A DNA stretch of 5,795 bases. Origin: Verrucomicrobiota bacterium (GTDB lineage Bacteria > Verrucomicrobiota > Kiritimatiellia > Kiritimatiellales > Tichowtungiaceae). Each line of letters begins with the position of its first letter. Positions within the stretch are counted from its first letter, which is position 1. Position numbers and translations under genes: made by a program. The notes under the pieces were generated by a model. It was not told where the DNA came from. It ran no database searches and was given only the letters and a program-made list of their open reading frames with translations. The stretch spans positions 1-5,795 of the forward strand of contig JAUXCB010000108.1 of the NCBI GenBank assembly GCA_030619095.1. The letters run 5' to 3'. Positions 1 to 3,847 of this stretch are shown piece by piece.

Positions 1-21
1 ATCTGCTCGAACGAATTAAGA

Positions 22-129
22 AGACTGGAACATTGGAATAACGGAAGATTGGAATACGGGTTGCTTTCCTTTGTTCCATTCTTCCACCATTCCCTTATTC
101 CACCATTCCCTTATTCCACTATTCCAATA
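22..129. repeat. TTCCA/GGAAT tandem and inverted repeat region upstream of pyrH
   Basis: Two near-exact tandem copies of a 16-bp unit, ttccaccattccctta, lie at 82-97 and 98-113, with a degenerate third copy at 114-129. The left part is the purine-rich counterpart: attggaata occurs at 32-40 and 48-56, and its reverse complement tattccaat is at 120-128. The segment 43-54 pairs with 74-85 at 11 of 12 positions around a 19-nt loop. The region could therefore fold into a long imperfect hairpin in the transcript or form a cruciform. No convincing coding capacity is seen. Its role is unknown; it looks like a spacer repeat family rather than a classical rho-independent terminator, because no T-run follows the stem. 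Confidence 0.7.
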
Positions 130-179
130 CTCTGCCCTTCCATTTACAGCACTTATTTTTTATGGTTCTCGGAACCTCT

Positions 180-184
180 GGAGA
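180..184 (+). promoter_or_regulatory. Shine-Dalgarno site that sets the pyrH start
   Basis: GGAGA lies 7 nt before the ATG at 192. The upstream in-frame ATG at 162 has no such site and would add ten residues (MVLGTSGERI) that the UMP kinase family does not have. This supports 192 as the start. Confidence 0.8.
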
Positions 185-191
185 ACGCATC

Positions 192-902
192 ATGAAAACC
201 AAACGAATTTTGCTCAAACTCAGCGGCGAAGCCCTTCAAAACAGAGAAAAAGGATTGAGCATTGATCCCGATATTCTTGCATCCATCGGCCGCCAATTCA
301 CCGCCCTGATCCAGGAGGGCGCCGAGATCGCCGTCGTCGTCGGCGGCGGAAATATTTTCCGCGGCCTCGCCGGCGAACAAGGCGGCACCGACCGTACCAC
401 CGGCGATTACATGGGCATGCTGGCCACCTGTATCAATGCCATGGCTCTGCAGTCCGCCCTCGAAAACGTCGGCATCCCCACACGCGTCATGACCGCCATC
501 CATATGCCAGAGGTGGCCGAACCGTTTATCCGTCGCAAAGCCATACGCCACCTGGAAAAAGGTCGTGTGGTCATCTTCGGCGCCGGAACCGGCAACCCCT
601 ACTTCACCACCGACAGCGCCGCCGCGCTGCGCGCCTCCGAAATCGACGCCGATGTGCTGATGAAAGCCACCAAAGTCGACGGCATCTACACCGCCGACCC
701 GATGAAGGATAAAACCGCAACCCGCTTCGACCACATCACCTATACCGATGCCCTCAGCAAACAACTCAAAGTGATGGACGCGGCCGCCTTCTCGCTCTGC
801 ATGGAAAACGACATCCCGATTGTCGTGTTCAACTTCTTCAAAGAAGGCGAAATCCTGCGGGTCTACCGGGGCGAGGATGCCGGAACACGGGTCAGCCACT
901 AG
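192..902 (+). CDS. pyrH: UMP kinase (uridylate kinase)
   Basis: This cytosolic enzyme of the amino acid kinase fold phosphorylates UMP to UDP with ATP, the committed step toward UTP and CTP. The 236-residue product matches the usual bacterial length. Visible family motifs, in order, are KLSGEAL (residues 9-15, N-terminal phosphate loop), VVVGGGNIFRG (48-58), GDYMGMLAT (71-79, nucleotide site containing the conserved Asp72), FGAGTGNPYFTTDSAAALRA (129-148, UMP-binding glycine-rich segment) and KVDGIYTADP (161-170). The C-terminus is intact. The ATG at 192 is preferred to the one at 162 because of its Shine-Dalgarno site and family length. The gene sits just upstream of frr, a very common bacterial pairing; tsf often lies on the other side but is not visible here. 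No defect is seen, and the only doubt is about promoter position. Confidence 0.97.
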   Translation: MKTKRILLKLSGEALQNREKGLSIDPDILASIGRQFTALIQEGAEIAVVVGGGNIFRGLAGEQGGTDRTTGDYMGMLATCINAMALQSALENVGIPTRVMTAIHMPEVAEPFIRRKAIRHLEKGRVVIFGAGTGNPYFTTDSAAALRASEIDADVLMKATKVDGIYTADPMKDKTATRFDHITYTDALSKQLKVMDAAAFSLCMENDIPIVVFNFFKEGEILRVYRGEDAGTRVSH

Positions 903-910
903 CGTGGCTG

Positions 911-1040
911 AAAATCCAAAGCACGAAAAACCAAAGCACGAAAAAATGACTACACTTCAAAACCAGAAGATCGACTCCTTCATCATTCGAACTTCGGACT
1001 TCTTTGGGTGTTTGGGTGCTTCGTCATTCGGATTTAAAAC
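911..1040. repeat. CCAAAGCACGAAA-type spacer repeat between pyrH and frr
   Basis: The 15-bp unit ccaaagcacgaaaaa occurs twice in exact tandem (916-930 and 931-945). Further right, a T/G-rich stretch around 1001-1030 (ctttgggtgtttgggtgctt) looks like a decayed opposite arm, since tttgggtgctt resembles the reverse complement of the unit. Reading frames through it look like low-complexity filler and I regard them as non-coding. The 200-nt gap is long for a pyrH-frr pair and is mostly this repeat. Confidence 0.6.
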
Positions 1041-1069
1041 TGACGCGTCAGGATATTGATAAATATAAC
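1040..1069 (+). promoter_or_regulatory. Candidate sigma-70-type promoter for frr, with overlapping palindrome
   Basis: The segment ctgacg at 1040-1045 matches four of six bases of a -35 box. Tataac at 1064-1069 matches five of six bases of a -10 box, and the spacing is 18 nt. A perfect 10-bp palindrome, TGACGCGTCA (1041-1050), overlaps the -35 and could be an operator, but it could also be chance. The call rests only on consensus matching. Confidence 0.3.
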
Positions 1070-1090
1070 AAGAAAATTGCAATTAAGAGA

Positions 1091-1095
1091 GGGAG
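1091..1095 (+). promoter_or_regulatory. Shine-Dalgarno site that sets the frr start
   Basis: GGGAG lies 7 nt before the ATG at 1103. An upstream in-frame ATG at 1004 would add 33 residues translated from spacer DNA and has no ribosome binding site, so 1103 is the start. Confidence 0.8.
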
Positions 1096-1102
1096 CAGCA
1101 TC

Positions 1103-1666
1103 ATGGAATTAAGTACTGAAGTATTATTGGCCGCTGAAGAGAAAATGGACAAGTGCGCGGAGTTCCTGCAACAGGAACTGAGCGGACTGCGCACCGGAAA
1201 AGCAAGCCCCAGCCTGGTCGATGGAATCACGATCGACTACTACGGAACCCCCACCCGCCTGCGCGATATCTCCAACATCTCCACGCCGGAGCCACGCCTG
1301 ATTGTCATCAGCCCCTTCGACCCCTCTTCGCTGGCCGCCATTGAAAAAGGAATCAACGCCGCAAACATCGGCATCACCCCGCTCAGCGACGGCCGCCTGA
1401 TCCGCATTCCGATCCCGGAACTGAGTGAAGAACGCCGATCCGAACTGGCCAAAGTCGCCAGCCGCTCCACGGAAGAACAGCGCGTCGCCGTACGCAACGT
1501 CCGCCGCGAAGCCAACGACCAGCTTAAATCGCTCCAGAAAAACAGCAAGATCACCGAAGACGACCGCGATGATAGCCTCGACGAAGTTCAAAAGCTAACC
1601 GACAACCACATCAAAAAAATGGACGTCATGCTCTCCGCCAAAGAAAAAGAAGTGATGGAAGTGTAA
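1103..1666 (+). CDS. frr: Ribosome recycling factor
   Basis: RRF acts with EF-G in the cytosol to split the post-termination ribosome so that its subunits can be reused. The product is 187 residues against about 185 in the family. The N-terminal helix leads into LRTGKASPSLVDGITIDYYG (residues 29-48), the conserved segment entering the small beta domain. This is followed by the hinge and beta region with IRIPIPELSEERRSELAK (100-117) and the long C-terminal helices with VRNVRREANDQLK (130-142) and SKITEDDRDDSLDEVQKLTD (148-167). Arg131 and Arg134 appear to correspond to the functional arginines near 129 and 132 of E. coli RRF. It lies downstream of pyrH, separated by a repeat-filled 200-nt gap that may hold its own promoter. 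No defect is visible. Confidence 0.97.
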   Translation: MELSTEVLLAAEEKMDKCAEFLQQELSGLRTGKASPSLVDGITIDYYGTPTRLRDISNISTPEPRLIVISPFDPSSLAAIEKGINAANIGITPLSDGRLIRIPIPELSEERRSELAKVASRSTEEQRVAVRNVRREANDQLKSLQKNSKITEDDRDDSLDEVQKLTDNHIKKMDVMLSAKEKEVMEV

Positions 1667-1675
1667 GGGAGAAAC

Positions 1676-1750
1676 TCGAAACTGGAAATTTGAAACTTGA
1701 AAGAGGGCCTTCCTCTCGAATTTCAAATTTCTAATTTCAAATATCCAATT
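1676..1750. repeat. GAAATTTGAAA/TTTCAAATTTC inverted repeat between frr and coaC
   Basis: A perfect 11-bp inverted pair lies at 1685-1695 (gaaatttgaaa) and 1721-1731 (tttcaaatttc). A second 5-bp stem inside it pairs agagg (1702-1706) with cctct (1712-1716) around a 5-nt loop. Further TTTCAA-like sequence continues rightward (1735-1751) to the coaC start codon. It can form a hairpin in the transcript, but no T-run follows, so a rho-independent terminator is doubtful. I read it as a member of an A/T-rich spacer repeat family. Confidence 0.65.
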
Positions 1751-1752
1751 TC

Positions 1753-2304
1753 ATGAAAAAACTCCTCATAGGAATCAGCGGTGGCATTGCGGCCTATAAG
1801 GCGGCGGGTGTCGTCAGCGCGCTTAAACAGGCCGGACACGACGTACAGGTCGCCATGACGCCTGCCGCGTGCCAGTTTGTCACCCCGCTCACCTTTGCCG
1901 CCCTCTCGCAGAAAGAGGTGCGCACCGAACTGTTTCCAGAACACCCGACCTCGGACAAAGGACAACTCTACCCGCACCTCTACCCCGCCACCGAAGCCGA
2001 TCTCTTCGCCGTCCTGCCCGCCACGGCCGACATCATCGGAAAATTCGCCTGCGGCTTCGGCGACGATATTCTTTCGGCCAGCGCACTCTCTCTTCCGGCG
2101 GAGTGCCCAAAGCTCTTCTGCCCGGCAATGAACTCGCAAATGTGGGACAACCCCGTCGTGCAGGAAAATGTTCAAAGCCTGGAAAAACGAGGCTGGCAGC
2201 GCATCGGCCCCGAAAGCGGCCTCATGGCCTGCGGCACCACTGGCACCGGACGAATGAGCGACCCCAAAACGATTCTGGAAGCCATCCAAAATATCTTGAA
2301 ATAG
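1753..2304 (+). CDS. coaC: Phosphopantothenoylcysteine decarboxylase (stand-alone CoaC)
   Basis: This FMN enzyme of the HFCD flavoprotein family converts 4'-phospho-N-pantothenoylcysteine to 4'-phosphopantetheine in coenzyme A synthesis. The product has 183 residues, the size of a decarboxylase domain alone rather than the fused protein of about 400. Visible motifs are the flavin-binding ISGGIAAYK (residues 8-16), His75 in the position of the catalytic histidine of E. coli Dfp, LPATADIIGKFACGFGDDIL (88-107), PAMNSQMW (124-131, the PxMNxxMW motif with its substrate-binding Asn) and GLMACGTTGTGRM (156-168) with Cys160 as the likely catalytic cysteine. The start matches the family, but no Shine-Dalgarno site precedes the ATG: repeat sequence runs up to it. 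coaB follows after about 125 nt on the same strand. A related HFCD decarboxylase of a peptide pathway is much less likely given this neighbour. Confidence 0.93.
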   Translation: MKKLLIGISGGIAAYKAAGVVSALKQAGHDVQVAMTPAACQFVTPLTFAALSQKEVRTELFPEHPTSDKGQLYPHLYPATEADLFAVLPATADIIGKFACGFGDDILSASALSLPAECPKLFCPAMNSQMWDNPVVQENVQSLEKRGWQRIGPESGLMACGTTGTGRMSDPKTILEAIQNILK

Positions 2305-2324
2305 ACCCTCCAATGGCAGAAGTC

Positions 2325-2404
2325 TTCCTCGCAGAGACGCAAAGAGCGCAGAGGGGTATAAATGAAGAAACGAGTCTCTGCGACCTCTGCGCCTCTGCGA
2401 GGAA
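2325..2404. repeat. GCAGAGACGCAAAG-type palindrome between coaC and coaB
   Basis: The arms at 2325-2354 and 2375-2404 are complementary at 25 of 30 positions. The outer 12 bp (ttcctcgcagag against ctctgcgaggaa, 2393-2404) are perfect, with a 20-nt centre. The right arm itself contains ctctgcg three times. Both strands read through it without stops in some frames. In the coaB frame it gives a string of the type AETQRAQRG...LCDLCASA, which I recognise as a recurring spurious translation of intergenic repeats in environmental bacterial genomes. It may act as a hairpin in the coaC-coaB transcript. Confidence 0.75.
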
Positions 2405-2429
2405 TCAAAAGAATTTGAATTCGGTAGAA

Positions 2430-3125
2430 ATGAATCTGGAAAATAAAAAAGTATTAATTTTGTCCGGGCCGACGCACGAATACTTCGACCCGGTCCGCTT
2501 TATTGGCAACGCCAGCTCCGGAAAAATGGGCAAAGCCCTCGCCGAAGAAGCGTTGAGCCGACGTCTGGATGTTGAGTTCATCTCCGGCCCTGTGGCAGAG
2601 GAGAACCTCCCGCAAAGTGGCAGCGGCATCCCTGCCGCTGATAAAGCGGCTGGAAGCCGCTCCCACATTCAAATTCAGAAAGTTACCTCCGCCGAAGAGA
2701 TGCTCGCCGCCGCGCAGGCCAAATTTTCTGAAGCGGACATCATCCTCTTCGCCGCTGCCGTCGCAGATTTCCAGCCCCTGGAAAAATCGACAAAAAAGTT
2801 TCCAAAAACTGAAACCCATCTATCGATCGCATTGCAATCGACACCGGATATCGCCGCTACGCTGTGCGCGAACAAACGCGACGATCAAATCGCCATCGGA
2901 TTTGCACTCCAGACGCATGACGGCGAAGCCAAAGCCAAAGAAAAACGGATCGCCAAAAATCTGGATGGAATCGTCCTCAACACCCCCGCCACCCTCGGTG
3001 CCGAAACCGGTCTATTCACATGGATTACACCGAACATGTTGAAGCGTGGGGGTCACTCAGTAAACCCGACTGCGCCAAGAAAATTTTCAACCAATTCCTT
3101 TAAACGCAAAGCGTCGCAAAGCTAA
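2430..3125 (+). CDS. coaB: Phosphopantothenate-cysteine ligase (stand-alone CoaB), frameshifted near its 3' end
   Basis: CoaB joins cysteine to 4'-phosphopantothenate using a nucleotide triphosphate, and its product is the substrate of CoaC just upstream. Visible motifs are LSGPTHEYFDPVRFIGNASS followed by GKMG (residues 11-34), the nucleotide-binding and dimer segment of the family; AAAVADF (108-114); a lysine-rich stretch at 119-126 where the family carries its catalytic lysine; TPDI (138-141); IGFALQTHD (156-164); and KNLDGIVLNTP (176-186). The ATG at 2430 fits the family start, with only a weak GGTAG upstream. An in-frame ATG at 2313 would translate the preceding repeat and is less likely. 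There are two oddities. Residues 63-79 are encoded by a palindromic insert. After FTWI (196-199) the frame gives an unfamiliar tail ending at 3125, while the expected C-terminus continues in another frame to a stop at 3101-3103. As read here the product is 231 residues; the repaired one would be about 224. Confidence 0.85.
   Translation: MNLENKKVLILSGPTHEYFDPVRFIGNASSGKMGKALAEEALSRRLDVEFISGPVAEENLPQSGSGIPAADKAAGSRSHIQIQKVTSAEEMLAAAQAKFSEADIILFAAAVADFQPLEKSTKKFPKTETHLSIALQSTPDIAATLCANKRDDQIAIGFALQTHDGEAKAKEKRIAKNLDGIVLNTPATLGAETGLFTWITPNMLKRGGHSVNPTAPRKFSTNSFKRKASQS
2616..2666 (+). repeat. Twin-hairpin palindrome inserted in frame within coaB
   Basis: The outer arms gtggcagcggc (2617-2627) and gccgctcccac (2656-2666) are complementary at 10 of 11 positions. 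Inside are two small hairpins. cagcggc/gccgctg (2621-2627 with 2634-2640) has a 6-nt loop, and agcggc/gccgct (2645-2650 with 2656-2661) has a 5-nt loop. The 51 bp encode exactly 17 residues, SGSGIPAADKAAGSRSH. They fall between SGPV and the TSAEEM segment of CoaB, where E. coli Dfp, as I recall it, has about 14 residues. Removing the 17 leaves 13. This fits a small palindromic element that entered the gene without breaking the frame. Confidence 0.65.
3029..3103 (+). pseudogene. coaB: Displaced C-terminal segment of coaB in another frame
   Basis: Reading from 3029 gives TEHVEAWGSLSKPDCAKK followed by IFNQFL and a TAA at 3101-3103. The WGxLSKxxCA pattern followed by IF is what I expect at the C-terminus of this CoaB type, directly after the FTWI segment that ends at 3026 in the main frame. 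One base missing at about 3027-3029 would reconcile the two halves into a protein of about 224 residues. The stop lies just before the next palindromic repeat begins, which also suggests that this is the ancestral gene end. A sequencing or assembly error is possible. Confidence 0.65.
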
Positions 3126-3178
3126 ATGGAAGGCGGTTTCTCTGCGAGCCTTTGCGCCCTCAGTGTCTTTGCGTTGAG
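3101..3178. repeat. Degenerate GCAAAGACGC-type palindrome after coaB
   Basis: The outer arms aacgcaaag (3103-3111) and ctttgcgtt (3167-3175) are perfect 9-bp complements. An inner pair, cgcaaagc (3115-3122) against gcctttgcg (3148-3156), matches with one bulged base. The sequence style matches the palindrome at 2325-2404. It sits at the convergent end of the two gene blocks, where it could act as a bidirectional transcription stop, although no T-run is present. Confidence 0.55.
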
Positions 3179-3283
3179 TTCAACTTCCTCCGCACCCATC
3201 TGAATGGTCACCTGCTTTTTCAAGCGGGATGCATAGGGATTTCACCGCTTCTTCATGCTGGATAAATTGTATTCTTTTCCCAT
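3176..3283 (-). pseudogene. N-terminal remnant of a CopG/BrnA-type antitoxin gene
   Basis: On the minus strand an ATG at 3283-3281, just 4 nt past the gtrA-like stop codon, opens the reading MGKEYNLSSMKKR. An in-frame TGA (3244-3242) comes next, then NPYASRLKKQVTIQM and GAEEVEL. This strongly resembles the start of a widespread small antitoxin family (pattern EYDFSKMKxRKNPYAKxLKKQVTIRL), usually about 70-90 residues long and often next to a BrnT-like toxin. Here only about 35 residues are left. The similarity ends where the palindromic repeat at 3101-3178 begins, and the ribbon-helix-helix remainder is absent. No toxin gene is visible. The family match is from memory, and the segment is short. 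Confidence 0.55.
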
Positions 3284-3287
3284 TTTT

Positions 3288-3782
3288 CTATCCGTGGAAG
3301 ATGAGGAATTTACGTCCGGCGTAGTTGATCATGACAGCGGCGACCATTTTGGCGACGTAGGACCAGGTGGTGCCGAGACCAAAGACGCTGATAAGAACCC
3401 ACCCTGCAAGCGTAGCCAGAACCAGACTGACGATCGAGACCGCGTAAAAAAGCATCAGCTCGTGATGCCGTTTGTGTTTTCCTGATTTGAAGACAAACAG
3501 GACGTTGAGGATGTAGGCGGTCATGTTGGAGACCAGAAAGCAGAGAATGCTGTCGATGACGAAGTTGCGCGCGCGGAGCGCTTCGGTGATCGGCTCAGGT
3601 GACAGGTTGAGCAGCTTGACGAAGATATCGTCCTGCGCCAGCGCCGGAAAGGCGAAGTACGCCAGCAGGAAAAAGCAGACGATGTCGACGCCCGTGGCGA
3701 AGCCGCCGCAGATGCCATATTTTAGAAATTGGATGATGGGATTGTCTTTTTCGGCCAGAAAGGCGTGGATCTGTTTTTTCAT
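3288..3782 (-). CDS. GtrA-like four-helix membrane protein
   Basis: This small integral membrane protein resembles the GtrA family (PF04138), members of which are linked to moving lipid-linked sugars across the membrane or to cell-surface polysaccharide assembly. The substrate cannot be told from sequence. From the ATG at 3782 the product has 164 residues. Four hydrophobic segments are visible at about 19-45, 74-98, 109-133 and 139-161. Family signatures are FLKYGICGGFATGVDI (19-34) in the first helix, NxxFVFKSGKHK-like sequence after the second (93-104) and INYAGRKFLIF (152-162) in the last. The loop between helices 1 and 2 (about 46-73) is rather long and charged. A TTG at 3803 would add seven residues, and neither start has a strong ribosome binding site. 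The gene lies 65 nt downstream of recD2 on the same strand, so co-transcription is likely, without an obvious functional link. Confidence 0.85.
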   Translation of the reverse strand: MKKQIHAFLAEKDNPIIQFLKYGICGGFATGVDIVCFFLLAYFAFPALAQDDIFVKLLNLSPEPITEALRARNFVIDSILCFLVSNMTAYILNVLFVFKSGKHKRHHELMLFYAVSIVSLVLATLAGWVLISVFGLGTTWSYVAKMVAAVMINYAGRKFLIFHG

Positions 3783-3847
3783 AGTCTGGAATTCTGCCCG
3801 CAATGGAGCTTGGAATCAACAGAGAACGCCTGCGGTCAGGATGACGC

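Noticed and set aside
1..41. 3' end of an upstream gene, possibly tsf
   Set aside because: Short open stretches exist (ending at the TAA at 17-19 or 39-41), but they are too few residues to recognise; the tsf idea comes only from common gene order.
82..129. CRISPR array for the TTCCA units
   Set aside because: Units are 16 bp, directly adjacent, with no spacers, and are low in complexity; no cas gene is in the window.
143..166. Promoter for pyrH using tttaca (143-148) and tatggt (161-166)
   Set aside because: Spacing is only 12 nt and the -10 match is poor; no convincing alternative was found in the spacer.
153..899. A long open reading frame on the minus strand opposite pyrH (248 codons)
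   Set aside because: It is a shadow of pyrH codon bias: it covers the same stretch, and its translation is low-complexity rich in G, A, D and F with no family motif, while the plus strand has every UMP kinase motif.
1685..1731. Rho-independent terminator after frr
   Set aside because: The stem is A/T-rich and no T-run follows; the structure fits a spacer repeat better.
1869..2429. Extension of the coaB reading frame upstream to an ATG at 1869
   Set aside because: This part overlaps coaC out of frame and gives an Arg/Pro/His-rich translation typical of a shadow; the coaC frame is clearly the coding one.
3015..3045. Programmed -1 ribosomal frameshifting as the explanation for the split coaB tail
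   Set aside because: I see no slippery heptamer of the X XXY YYZ type and no evident downstream stem at the junction; a one-base deletion or sequence error is simpler.
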